From Variovorax paradoxus (GTDB lineage: Bacteria > Pseudomonadota > Gammaproteobacteria > Burkholderiales > Burkholderiaceae_C), in assembly GCF_000834655.1 (NCBI RefSeq), contig NZ_JXQQ01000119.1, positions 1 to 64,000 of the forward strand: DNA of 64,000 nucleotides. The letters run 5' to 3'. Positions 43,422 through 54,179 of this stretch are shown piece by piece. Position numbers and translations under genes: made by a program. The notes beneath the pieces were generated by a model. The model did not search any database. It had not been told where the DNA came from and worked only from the letters and a program-made list of their open reading frames with translations. Positions within the stretch are counted from its first letter, which is position 1. Every line of letters begins with the position of its first letter.

Positions 43422-45140
43422 ATGACAGAAGTCTTCCACCTGCTCGACCGCTTCCTCGAGTTCAGCATGCCGCACCTCGTGGCGGTGCCGATCCTCGTGC
43501 CGATGCTCACCGCGGCACTCATGCTGCTGCTGGGCGAGAACCGCCGGCGCGCCAAGTCCGCGCTGAGCGTGGTCTCGGGCCTGGTCGGCCTCCTGGCCGC
43601 GCTCGCGCTGCTGCGCTGGGTGAACGCGCCCGACACCGGCGGCGGCCCCGGCTCCATCGGCGTGTACCTGCCCGGGAACTGGCGCGCGCCCTTCGGCATC
43701 GTGCTGGTGGCCGACCGGCTCTCCACGATGATGGTCGCGCTCACCGGCGTGATCGCCTTCGCCGCCTCGATCTACTCCACCTCGCGCTGGGACCGCGCGG
43801 GCGTGCATTTCCATCCGCTGCTGCAACTGCAGCTCATGGGCCTGAACGGCGCGTTTCTCACGGGCGACCTGTTCAACCTGTTCGTGTTCTTCGAGGTGAT
43901 GCTCGCGGCGTCCTACGGCCTGCTGCTGCACGGCTCGGGGCGCCTTCGGGTACAGGCGGGGCTGCACTACATCGCCATCAACCTCGCGGCCTCGTCGCTG
44001 TTCCTGATCGGCGCGGCCATCCTCTACGGCGTGACCGGCACGCTCAACATGGCGGACCTGGGCGTGCGCATCGCCGAGCTCGCGCCGGGCGACCGCGGGC
44101 TGGTGCATGCGGCGGCAGCCATCCTGGCGACCGCGTTCTTCGCCAAGGCGGGCGCGTGGCCGCTCAACTTCTGGCTGGTGCCGGCTTACAGCGCGGCGGT
44201 GTCGCCCGTGGGTGCGGTGTTCGCATTGCTCACCAAGCTGGGCGTGTACACGGTGCTCAGGCTCTGGACCGTGCTCTTCGCGCCCGACACCGGCGACTCG
44301 GCCGCCTTCGGGCAGGCCGCGCTGGTGGGCATCGGCCTGGCGACGCTGTTCGTCGGCGCCATCGGCATCGTCGGCACGCAGCGGCTGTCGAACCTCGCGG
44401 GCTTCAGCGTGCTCGTGTCTGCCGGCACCTTGCTCGCGGCGGTCGGCCTCGGACAACCCGATGTGTGGGCGGGCGCGCTCTACTACCTCCTGAGTTCGAC
44501 GCTGGCCGTGAGCGCCTTCTTCCTTTTGATCGACATGATCGAGCGCTGGCGCAACGCCGGCATGAGCGTCGCGCCGCACGAGGCGGCGGGCAACGCGCCG
44601 TTTCTCGCCGAAGACCTGAGCGCCATGTCCGACGTGAACCTGGACGACGAAGCGCAGGCGCTCTACGGCCGCGCGATTCCCGCCGGCGTCGCGTTCCTGG
44701 GCCTGAGCTTCATGGGATGCACGCTGCTCCTGGCAGGGCTGCCGCCGCTCTCGGGCTTCGTCGGCAAGTTCGCGATGCTCTCCGGCCTGCTCGGCGCGAA
44801 AGGCGTGGCGATGGCCGGGTGGATCTTCCTGGCGCTCCTCGTCGTCTCGGGCTTTCTCTCGCTGATCGCCTTGAGCCGCACCGGCATCCGCCATTTCTGG
44901 ACCCAGCCACACCCCACGATGCCTTCGCTGCCCGCGCTCGAAGTGCTGCCGGTGGCCGCCTTGCTCGCGGCCTGCGTCGCGCTCACGGTGTGGGCCGAGC
45001 CGGTGATGCAGCATGCCAAGGCCACCGCCAACGGCCTGAAGAACCCCGAGACCTACCGCAACGCCGTGATGGGCGCCACGCAGGTGCCCAACCCGGTGGT
45101 CGCGCCGGCCAAGGTGCCGGTGAAGGGAGCCGCGCCATGA
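43422..45140 (+). CDS. phaD: Mrp/Pha antiporter subunit D
   Basis: A 572-residue NuoM/N-like subunit with about 14 helices. The family signature near residues 130-165 includes NGAFLTGDLFNLFVFFEVML with the key Glu, and AFFAKAGAWPLNFWLVPAYS near 235 with the conserved Lys. A short hydrophilic insertion near residues 385-410 (EDLSAMSDVNLDDEAQ) precedes the last helices. It should form one of the proton-translocating antiporter-like modules. It overlaps phaE by four bases. Confidence 0.94.
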   Translation: MTEVFHLLDRFLEFSMPHLVAVPILVPMLTAALMLLLGENRRRAKSALSVVSGLVGLLAALALLRWVNAPDTGGGPGSIGVYLPGNWRAPFGIVLVADRLSTMMVALTGVIAFAASIYSTSRWDRAGVHFHPLLQLQLMGLNGAFLTGDLFNLFVFFEVMLAASYGLLLHGSGRLRVQAGLHYIAINLAASSLFLIGAAILYGVTGTLNMADLGVRIAELAPGDRGLVHAAAAILATAFFAKAGAWPLNFWLVPAYSAAVSPVGAVFALLTKLGVYTVLRLWTVLFAPDTGDSAAFGQAALVGIGLATLFVGAIGIVGTQRLSNLAGFSVLVSAGTLLAAVGLGQPDVWAGALYYLLSSTLAVSAFFLLIDMIERWRNAGMSVAPHEAAGNAPFLAEDLSAMSDVNLDDEAQALYGRAIPAGVAFLGLSFMGCTLLLAGLPPLSGFVGKFAMLSGLLGAKGVAMAGWIFLALLVVSGFLSLIALSRTGIRHFWTQPHPTMPSLPALEVLPVAALLAACVALTVWAEPVMQHAKATANGLKNPETYRNAVMGATQVPNPVVAPAKVPVKGAAP

Positions 45141-45628
45141 AACGCTGGATTCCCTCGCCGCCGCTGTCGTTCGCGCTCTTCATCGTCTGGCTGTTGCTCA
45201 ACCAGTCGCTGGACGCGCCCACACTCCTGGCGGCGCTGGTGCTCGCCATTGCGGTGCCGCTGCTCACCAAGGGCCTGCGCCCCGCCACCGTGCGCATGCG
45301 CAAGCCCGGCGTCGCGCTGCGGCTGTCGTTCGTCGTCACCTTCGACATGCTCAAGTCCGCGTGGGACGTCGCCCGGCTGCTGCTCACCCGCCGCAGCTCG
45401 CGCATCGCCTCGAGCTTCGTGCAGATCCCGCTCGACATGCGCGACCCCAACGGCCTGGCGGTGCTCGCGATGGTGATGTGCCTCACGCCCGGCACCGCCT
45501 GGGGCGAAGTGGCGTTCGACCGCAGCACGCTGCTGATCCACGTGTTCGACCTGGACGACGAGGCCGCCTTCGTCGCGATGATCAAGTCGCGCTACGAGCG
45601 CCCGCTGATGGAGATCTTCGAATCATGA
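45137..45628 (+). CDS. phaE: Mrp/Pha antiporter subunit E
   Basis: A 163-residue subunit: two hydrophobic helices (about residues 10-50), a third near 65-80, and a cytosolic C-terminal domain containing MVMCLTPGTAWGEVAFDRS, conserved in MnhE. Starts in the ATGA overlap with phaD and ends in an ATGA overlap with phaF. Confidence 0.93.
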   Translation: MKRWIPSPPLSFALFIVWLLLNQSLDAPTLLAALVLAIAVPLLTKGLRPATVRMRKPGVALRLSFVVTFDMLKSAWDVARLLLTRRSSRIASSFVQIPLDMRDPNGLAVLAMVMCLTPGTAWGEVAFDRSTLLIHVFDLDDEAAFVAMIKSRYERPLMEIFES

Positions 45629-45903
45629 CGCCGATCCTTTTCTGGGCCCTCAAGTTCGCGCTCTTCCTGCTCGCAGTGGCCATGCTCTGCGCGGTCTCGC
45701 GGCTGCTCGTCGGCCCCTCCGCGCAAGACCGCGTGATGGCGCTCGACTGCCTCTACGTCAACGGCATGCTGATGATGCTGGTGCTGGGCATCAACTACGC
45801 GAGCAACGTGTACTTCGAGGCCGCGTTGCTGGTGGCGATCTTCGGCTTCGTGGGCTCGACGGCGATGGCCAAGTTCCTGCTGCGCGGGGAGGTGATCGAA
45901 TGA
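45625..45903 (+). CDS. phaF: Mrp/Pha antiporter subunit F
   Basis: A 92-residue protein with three helices. RLLVGPSAQDRVMALDCLYVNGM is the MnhF signature with the conserved Asp in the second helix. Overlaps both neighbours by four bases, so subunit synthesis is tightly coupled. Confidence 0.93.
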   Translation: MTPILFWALKFALFLLAVAMLCAVSRLLVGPSAQDRVMALDCLYVNGMLMMLVLGINYASNVYFEAALLVAIFGFVGSTAMAKFLLRGEVIE

Positions 45904-46256
45904 CGGATTTCATCGTCGGGCCCTTGCCGCTGTGGGCCGAGATCGTGACTGCCGTATTTGCAGTGCTGGGCGCAGCCTTCGCGGCGATCGGCTCCTTCGG
46001 CCTCGTGCGGCTGCCCACCTTCTTCCGACGCATCCACGCGCCCACGCTGGGCGCGACGGTGGGCGTGTGGTGCATGACGATCGCCACCATCGTCTACTTC
46101 TCGGTGCAGGGTTACAGCCTGTTCCTGCACGCCGTGCTGATCGTGCTGTTCATCGCACTCACCGCGCCGATCACCACCATCTTCCTGATGCGCGCGGCGC
46201 TTTTTCGCGAGCGGCAAAAGGGCGGCAACGTGCCGCCGCAGGCAAAGTCGGGCTGA
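45900..46256 (+). CDS. phaG: Mrp/Pha antiporter subunit G
   Basis: A 118-residue subunit with three helices; GAAFAAIGSFGLVRLPTFFRR-HAPTLGATVGVW near residues 24-60 is the MnhG signature. It closes the operon. The gene is convergent with the xdhC-like gene 22 bases away, without a clear terminator between them. Confidence 0.93.
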   Translation: MTDFIVGPLPLWAEIVTAVFAVLGAAFAAIGSFGLVRLPTFFRRIHAPTLGATVGVWCMTIATIVYFSVQGYSLFLHAVLIVLFIALTAPITTIFLMRAALFRERQKGGNVPPQAKSG

Positions 46257-46278
46257 AAAGCCAGCGTGCCGCCGGCCC

Positions 46279-47301
46279 TCAGCTCATCGCGAGCTGCTGC
46301 ATGCCCTTGGCGCGCGCCACTTCCACTTCGCGCGGCAATGTGACTGCGTTCTTTACCGCAAGAATTTCCGCCATCACGCTCACCGCGATCTCGGGCGGCG
46401 TCTTGCTGCCGATGTAGATGCCGATCGGCCCGCGCAGCCGCGCGAGCGATTCGGTCGTCTGGTCGAAGTGCTCGATCATGCGGTCGCGCCGCGCCTCGGC
46501 ATTGCGCCGCGAGCCGATGGCGCCCACGTAGAAAGCCTCGGTCTGCAGCGCTTCGAGCAACGCGAGGTCGTCCAGCTTGGGATCGTGCGTGAGCGCGACC
46601 ACGCAACTGCGGCGGTCGGGCCTGAAGGCCAGCACCGCGTCGTCGGGCATCTCGGTGGTGATGTGGACGCCCGGCAGCGACCATGCGGTGCGGTACTCGG
46701 CGCGCGGATCGCACAGCGTGACCGCGAAGCCGCTGAACTTGGCCATGGTGGCGAGGTACTCGGCCAGCTGGCCGGCACCGATCAAGAGCATGCGGTACTC
46801 GGGGCCGAAGGTGTTGGTGAGCTCGGCGTCGTCCACCTTGAGCTCGTCGGGTGCGGTCGCTTCGGCGAGCTTCACCGCGCCGGTGGCGAGCGTCACCGTG
46901 CGCTGCATGAGCCGGCCTTTTTCGAGTTCGGCCACGAGCGTGTCGAGCGACGCGGCATCGGGGTCGTATTCGAGCAGCAGTTCGAGCGTGCCGCCGCAGG
47001 GCAGGCCGAAGCGGTGCGCCTCGTCGGCCGTGATGCCGTACTTCACGAGCGCGGGCGGCGTGCCCGGGGGCACGTCTTCGCCGTTGCCATGCGCGTGGCT
47101 GTAGCGCGCGATCAGGTCGTCCTCGATGCAGCCGCCCGAGACCGAACCGACCACCGCACCGTCGTTCGCCAGCGCCATGATCGATCCGACCGGCCGCGGC
47201 GACGAGCCCCAGGTGCGCACCACCGTGGTCAGCAGCGCGCGCTTGCCGGCCTGCCGCCAGTCGCGCAGCGTGCGCAGCACCATGACGTCGAGGTTTTCCA
47301 T
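46279..47301 (-). CDS. XdhC/CoxI-family maturation factor
   Basis: A 340-residue protein. The XdhC N-terminal domain contains TWGSSPRPVGSIMAL and GSVSGGCIEDDLI; the C-terminal Rossmann-like domain has LLIGAGQLAEYLA near residue 170, and HDPKLDDLALLEAL with YVGAIGSRRN. XdhC proteins bind molybdenum cofactor, aid its sulfuration and insert it into xanthine-dehydrogenase-family enzymes. As the last gene of the cox-type operon, it probably serves the CoxL-like subunit encoded upstream. Thirteen bases separate it from coxG. Confidence 0.9.
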   Translation of the reverse strand: MENLDVMVLRTLRDWRQAGKRALLTTVVRTWGSSPRPVGSIMALANDGAVVGSVSGGCIEDDLIARYSHAHGNGEDVPPGTPPALVKYGITADEAHRFGLPCGGTLELLLEYDPDAASLDTLVAELEKGRLMQRTVTLATGAVKLAEATAPDELKVDDAELTNTFGPEYRMLLIGAGQLAEYLATMAKFSGFAVTLCDPRAEYRTAWSLPGVHITTEMPDDAVLAFRPDRRSCVVALTHDPKLDDLALLEALQTEAFYVGAIGSRRNAEARRDRMIEHFDQTTESLARLRGPIGIYIGSKTPPEIAVSVMAEILAVKNAVTLPREVEVARAKGMQQLAMS

Positions 47302-47314
47302 GGCGTTGCCGTCT

Positions 47315-47992
47315 TCAGTTCGTCTCGCCGCCCGGAGCGGCGGACGCGTCTTTTTCGTCCTTCTTGCCCAGGCCCATCTTCTTCATGAGGCCGGACATGA
47401 CGCCGGCCTTTTCGGCAGGTGCCTCGGCCGTTTCTGCAGCGGCGGCGGGCGGCGGGCCGTAGCGGCTCTGCATCTCGGCGTCGAAGCGCTTGAAGAAGTC
47501 GTCGGCCGTGGACTTGGCCGCGCCGTCGATCAGGCGCTGGCCCAGTTGGGCGATCTTGCCGCCGACCTGCGCCTGCACGGTGTAGTCGAGTTCGCAGCCG
47601 GCCGTCGCAGGCGCGGCTTCGGCGGGCACGGCTTCAGGCGTTGCCGCTGGTGCGACCTCGGCCGGGGCCTCCGCAACCGCCGGCGCGGCGGCCGCCAACG
47701 GCCGCAGCGTCACGCTCGACGAGCCCTTGGCGAACCCCGCCACGCCGCCCTGCCCCTCGAAGGTGAGCTTGTAGCCGTCGGGCGCCACGATGTCCGACAG
47801 CACCACCTTGCCGCTGAACTTGGCCGACACCGGGCCGATCTTCAGCGCGAGCGCCACGCTGTACTGGTTGTCGCCGGTGAGCTCGAACTTGTCGCAGCCG
47901 GGAATGCACTTCTTGAGCGTCTCGGGGTCGTTGAGCGCTTCCCAGGCCTGTTGTTGCGTGACGCCGAGGCGGCGGTTTCCGAGCATTTCCAT
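47315..47992 (-). CDS. coxG: CoxG-like SRPBCC-domain protein
   Basis: A 225-residue protein. Residues 1-150 form the CoxG (SRPBCC) domain: MLGNRRLGVTQQQAWEALND, PETLKKCIPGCDKFE and KFSGKVVLSDIVAPDGY. An Ala/Pro/Glu-rich insert sits near residues 100-125. The C-terminal part (DFFKRFDAEMQSRYG onward) is an extended tail ending in a basic amphipathic helix. CoxG is thought to recruit the enzyme to the membrane in Oligotropha. AAGGAAG precedes the ATG at 47992. Confidence 0.9.
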   Translation of the reverse strand: MEMLGNRRLGVTQQQAWEALNDPETLKKCIPGCDKFELTGDNQYSVALALKIGPVSAKFSGKVVLSDIVAPDGYKLTFEGQGGVAGFAKGSSSVTLRPLAAAAPAVAEAPAEVAPAATPEAVPAEAAPATAGCELDYTVQAQVGGKIAQLGQRLIDGAAKSTADDFFKRFDAEMQSRYGPPPAAAAETAEAPAEKAGVMSGLMKKMGLGKKDEKDASAAPGGETN

Positions 47993-48023
47993 GGTGGGTC
48001 TTCCTTGTTGTCGTCCGTGGGCC

Positions 48024-49238
48024 CTAGCGGCCGGACCGCATGAGGGCGGCGAGGCTCGTGGCAAGTTGTTCGAGGGCACTGAGATTGTGGACCGCGAGCA
48101 TCGCGTCCGCATGGCGGTGCAGCACGGTGGCCCCACGCGCCAGAGGGGCGTAGCCCTCGAAGCGCAGCAGCGGGTTGAGCCACAGCAGCCGGCGGGAGTG
48201 GCGCTTGAGCCAGAGCAGTTCTTTCTCCAGCACCGCGGGCTCGCCGGTGTCCAGGCCGTCGCTGATGACCAGCACCAGCGTGCGGCGGCCGGTGAGGCGC
48301 CGCGCATGCGCATGCCGCAGTTCGGCCAGCGAACTGCCCAGCCGCGTGCCGCCCGCGAAATCGTCGATGGCCATGCTTGCAGCGCCAAGCATCGCGTCGG
48401 TGTCTGCCAAGCGGAAGGCCGGCGTGAGGTCGGTCAGGCGGGTGCCGAAGGCGAACACGTCACGGCGCCCGGCCCGGCGGGTGGACGCATGAAGAAACGC
48501 AAGCAGGAGGCGCGCATAGCGCTCCATCGAGCCCGACACGTCCACCAGCACCAGGAGCGGCAAGGGTTGCTCCCGCCGTGCGAGGCGCGGCAGCCGCAGG
48601 ATCTCGCCGCCCGTGCGCGCCGCCTCTTGCAGCACGCCGGGCCAGTGCATGCGCGCATGCTGCCGGCCCGCGTCGCCCGCCACGCGCAAACGGCGCGATG
48701 GCAACGAGGGAATCGGCAGCGTCACATCGCGCGCGAGCCGCTCGACCAACCGGTATTCGGAGGCGCCGAGCGCATTGAAGTCGGCGTGCTGCAGGCGCTG
48801 CCGGTCGCTCGACGTCATGGCGGCATCGAACTCGATTTCCTTGTCGGGCTTGGCGGCCACCGCCGGCTTGGCCGGATCGCGCGGCGCCGTCAGCGCCTCG
48901 CGCACGCGCGGCCGTCGCTTGGAGGGCTCGGCCTTGCCTTCGGCGCTCGGCAGCATCTGCGCGAGCAGCTTGTTGGCGAGCTCAGGGTCGCGGAACCATG
49001 CATCGAAGAGTTCGCGGAACACCATGCGGTCTTGCTCGCGGCTGACCATCACCGCTTCCATCGCGGCGCTCAGGTCCAGCTTGTCTTCCACGCCCACAAG
49101 CGTGACCGCTTCGGCGGCCAGCGCGATGCGCATCGCATCGGTGCGTACGCCGGCCCGGCGCAGCGCGCGACCGAAGGCCGTGATGTTGCCGGCGAGCTTG
49201 CCGCTGCGGACGTCGCCCAGTTGCTGGATGCCGGCCAT
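48024..49238 (-). CDS. coxE: CoxE-like von Willebrand factor A protein
   Basis: A 404-residue protein of the CoxE family. The N-terminal half is helical. The VWA domain starts near residue 230, with the metal-ion-dependent adhesion site DVSGSM and later Thr and Asp contacts (GGTRLGSSL, ISDGLDTGEP). In Oligotropha CoxE acts with the AAA+ protein CoxD to complete the [CuSMoO2] active site. ATG 49238 follows coxD by 28 bases. Confidence 0.9.
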   Translation of the reverse strand: MAGIQQLGDVRSGKLAGNITAFGRALRRAGVRTDAMRIALAAEAVTLVGVEDKLDLSAAMEAVMVSREQDRMVFRELFDAWFRDPELANKLLAQMLPSAEGKAEPSKRRPRVREALTAPRDPAKPAVAAKPDKEIEFDAAMTSSDRQRLQHADFNALGASEYRLVERLARDVTLPIPSLPSRRLRVAGDAGRQHARMHWPGVLQEAARTGGEILRLPRLARREQPLPLLVLVDVSGSMERYARLLLAFLHASTRRAGRRDVFAFGTRLTDLTPAFRLADTDAMLGAASMAIDDFAGGTRLGSSLAELRHAHARRLTGRRTLVLVISDGLDTGEPAVLEKELLWLKRHSRRLLWLNPLLRFEGYAPLARGATVLHRHADAMLAVHNLSALEQLATSLAALMRSGR

Positions 49239-49266
49239 GCGGAGCCGCCTCGAACTTCGGCCGCGC

Positions 49267-50169
49267 TCAGGGCGCGACCGGCTCCTCGGGCTTGAGCAGG
49301 TCCGACGCGAGTTCGCGCGTGAGCGCCGCCACGTCGTCGCGCTGCTTGAACAGGATGCCGGCGGTGTCGACCACCACTTCGGGGTCGAGCTCCACGGTGT
49401 CGAGTGCGATGAGCGCCCTCGCCCATTCGACGCTCTCGGCGATGCCGGGCGCGCGCTGGAAGGCGTTGACGAAGGGCGCATCGCGCAGCCGGGCCACGAA
49501 GGCGGCCACCTGCGCAGAGAGTTTTTCGCCCGCCTCCGGCACCTGGGCCCTCACGATCGCCAGTTCGCGTTCGCGCTCGGGGTAGTCGAGCCAGTGATAG
49601 AGGCAGCGGCGCTTGACCGCATCGTTGAGCTCGCGCGTGCGGTTGCTCGTAAGGATGGTGACCGGCGGCACGACCGCGCGCACCGTGCCGAGTTCGGGAA
49701 TGCTCACCTGGTACTCGCCCAGGTATTCGAGCAGGAAGGCCTCGAAGGGCTCGTCGGCGCGATCCACTTCGTCGATCAGCAGCACCGCGCCAGGCGCGGG
49801 CGTCTGCAGCGCCTGCAGCAGCGGGCGGCGGATCAGGTAGTGCGGCTGGTAGACCTCGGCTTCCACGTCGCGCGCGGCGCCCGTGGCCTCGGCCGCGCGC
49901 ATGTGCAGCAGTTGCGCGGCGTAGTTCCATTCGTAGAGCGCTTCGCGCTGCTCCAGGCCGTCGTAGCACTGCAGGCGCAGCAGCTCGCGGCTCAATGCCT
50001 TCGACAGCGCCTTGGCCAGCTCGGTCTTGCCGACGCCCGGCTCGCCTTCGAGCAGCAGCGGCCGCTGCAGCTTGAGCGCGAGGAACACGGCGGTCGCCAG
50101 CCGGCGGTCGGCGAAATAGCCGGCCTGCATCAAGCCTTCGGAGAGGGAGTCGATGGTCGGGAAGATCAT
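49267..50169 (-). CDS. coxD: CoxD-like MoxR-family AAA+ ATPase
   Basis: A 300-residue MoxR-type chaperone ATPase. The Walker A motif is GEPGVGKTELAKAL near residue 42, Walker B LLIDEVDRAD near 130, sensor 1 LTSNRTREL, and the arginine-finger region is DAVKRRCLYHWLDYP. In carboxydotrophs CoxD works on the immature enzyme active site together with CoxE. The pairing of a MoxR ATPase with a VWA protein in the next gene is typical. Confidence 0.92.
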   Translation of the reverse strand: MIFPTIDSLSEGLMQAGYFADRRLATAVFLALKLQRPLLLEGEPGVGKTELAKALSKALSRELLRLQCYDGLEQREALYEWNYAAQLLHMRAAEATGAARDVEAEVYQPHYLIRRPLLQALQTPAPGAVLLIDEVDRADEPFEAFLLEYLGEYQVSIPELGTVRAVVPPVTILTSNRTRELNDAVKRRCLYHWLDYPERERELAIVRAQVPEAGEKLSAQVAAFVARLRDAPFVNAFQRAPGIAESVEWARALIALDTVELDPEVVVDTAGILFKQRDDVAALTRELASDLLKPEEPVAP

Positions 50170-50182
50170 GGCAAAGGGTAGC

Positions 50183-50208
50183 GGAAGACGCGACGGGTCG
50201 CGCCTTCC
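50183..50208 (-). other. Hairpin between coxM and coxD
   Basis: GGAAG-A-CGCGAC and GTCGCG-C-CTTCC can form an 11-pair stem with one A/C mismatch and a two-base loop in the 67-base gap. No T-run follows, so it is more likely an RNA stability or processing element than a terminator. It divides structural (coxSLM) from accessory (coxDEG) genes. Confidence 0.5.
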
Positions 50209-50236
50209 TGCACCTTCCGTGAGGCGGCTTGCGGCT

Positions 50237-51028
50237 TCAGCCCAGCGCCTTGGTCACGGCACGTTGCGTGAGCACGCTGATGAGGTTGGCGCGATAGGCG
50301 GCCGATGCGTGCAGGTCGCTGTTTAGTTCGCTTGCATCGATCTTCACGGCCGCGGCGGCTGCCGCGGTGAAGCTCTTGTTGAGCGCGTCCTCGAGCCCCG
50401 CATGACGAAACACGCCGTTGCCCGCGCCGGTGACGGCCACGCGCACGCCGCTGTCGTACTGCGCGACGAAGATGCCCACGAGCGGAAAGTGCGAGGCTTT
50501 CTGGCGCAGCTTCTCGTAAACGGCGCGCTGGGGAATGGGAAAGCGGATCGCGGTGATCAGCTCGTCTTCTTCCAGCGCCGTGGTGAACAGGCCCTGGAAG
50601 AAATCGTCGGCCGCGATCTCGCGCTTGGAGGTGACGACGGTGGCCCCGGAACCCAGCACCGCGCTCGGATAGCAGGCGGCCGGATCGTTGTTGGCCACCG
50701 AGCCGCCGATGGTGCCCATCGCGCGCACCTGCCGGTCGCCGATGCGCGAGGCCAGGTCGGCCAGCGCGGGGAAAGCGGCTTTCACGTCGGCGTTGTTCGC
50801 CACGTCCAGGTGTCGCGACATCGCGCCGATGGTGAGCGTGCCGCCATCCTTCTTGATGCCGGAAAGTTCCTTGATGCCCCCCAGGTCCACCAGCTGCTCG
50901 GGCGCGGAGAGCCGCAGCTTCATGGAGGCAAGGAGGGTCTGGCCGCCGGCGAGCGGCTTGGCGCCCGCGGCAATGAGTTTGGCCGCATCGGCCACGGTGG
51001 CTGGCCGTTCGAGTGTGAAGGCGTACAT
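50237..51028 (-). CDS. coxM: CODH-type FAD-binding medium subunit
   Basis: A 263-residue flavoprotein subunit of the molybdenum hydroxylase family. The FAD-binding motifs are AGGQTLLASMKLRL near residue 28 and TIGGSVANNDPAACYPS near 105. It passes electrons from the iron-sulfur subunit to the acceptor. It is 23 bases downstream of coxL. Shorter than the form I CoxM I recall (about 290), as common in form II proteins. Confidence 0.9.
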   Translation of the reverse strand: MYAFTLERPATVADAAKLIAAGAKPLAGGQTLLASMKLRLSAPEQLVDLGGIKELSGIKKDGGTLTIGAMSRHLDVANNADVKAAFPALADLASRIGDRQVRAMGTIGGSVANNDPAACYPSAVLGSGATVVTSKREIAADDFFQGLFTTALEEDELITAIRFPIPQRAVYEKLRQKASHFPLVGIFVAQYDSGVRVAVTGAGNGVFRHAGLEDALNKSFTAAAAAAVKIDASELNSDLHASAAYRANLISVLTQRAVTKALG

Positions 51029-51051
51029 GGTGTGTGGGTCCTTCTGAGTTG

Positions 51052-53490
<2,439 letters not shown>

Positions 53491-53503
53491 GATGTGGTTC
53501 CCC

Positions 53504-54001
53504 TCACGCCGTGACGGTTGCTTTGACCGGGGTGCCGGAGGCCATGGCCTCGCCGCCCATCTTCACGGCCTTCACGATGTTCTGGTAGCCGGTGCAGCGG
53601 CACAGGTTGCCGTCGAGCAGCTCGCGGATTTCCGATTCGCTCGACTTGGGGTGGTGGGTGCACAGGTCGATGGCGCTCATGACCATGCCGGGGGTGCAGA
53701 AACCGCACTGCAGGCCGTGGCACTCCTTGAAGGCCGCCTGCATCGGGTGCATGGTGCCGTCGGCTTCGGCGATGCCCTCGATGGTGGTGATGTCGGCCCC
53801 GGCCGCCTGGGCGACCAGCACGTTGCACGACTTGACGGCCCGGCCGTTCACGTGAACGGTGCAGGCGCCGCACTGGGCGGTGTCGCAGCCGACGTGGGTT
53901 CCGGTGAGGTGGAGGTGCTCGCGGATCGCGTGCACGAGAAAGGTATTTGGCGGTGCGTCGACAGTGACCGGGCGGCCGTTGACCTTGAAAGCTACCTGCA
54001 T
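53504..54001 (-). CDS. coxS: CODH-type [2Fe-2S] small subunit
   Basis: A 165-residue subunit with two [2Fe-2S] clusters: the plant-type site GCDTAQCGACTVHVNG with a fourth Cys in AVKSC, and the C-terminal CGFCTPGM...CRCTGYQN site. It links the molybdenum and flavin centres. ATG 54001 (MQVAFKVNG) is chosen because GGAGA lies at proper distance; the longer reading would start in the control region. First gene of the operon S-L-M, an order usual for form II systems. Confidence 0.93.
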   Translation of the reverse strand: MQVAFKVNGRPVTVDAPPNTFLVHAIREHLHLTGTHVGCDTAQCGACTVHVNGRAVKSCNVLVAQAAGADITTIEGIAEADGTMHPMQAAFKECHGLQCGFCTPGMVMSAIDLCTHHPKSSESEIRELLDGNLCRCTGYQNIVKAVKMGGEAMASGTPVKATVTA

Positions 54002-54041
54002 GTGGCTGTCTCCGTGAAAGGTGATGGCTGGTGGTGCAAAA

Positions 54042-54056
54042 GGCATCTTGGATGCC
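54042..54056. promoter_or_regulatory. Inverted repeat in the coxS/regulator intergenic region
   Basis: GGCATC-TTG-GATGCC is a perfect 6+6 inverted repeat 41 bases upstream of the coxS start, in the 178-base divergent control region. It could be an operator for the divergently encoded regulator. The nearby TTGACA at about 54090 may be a -35 element of that regulator; I could not place a good -10. Confidence 0.4.
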
Positions 54057-54179
54057 CACCTTTCGCACTATCCTAGGCAAAACCCTTGACACTTGCGCAG
54101 TGCCCGCGAAATTCTCAAAATGAAACAGCTTGCCCCCCGGTAAGCCGGAAAAGCCGCCCCACCCGCGCGAACCCACACG

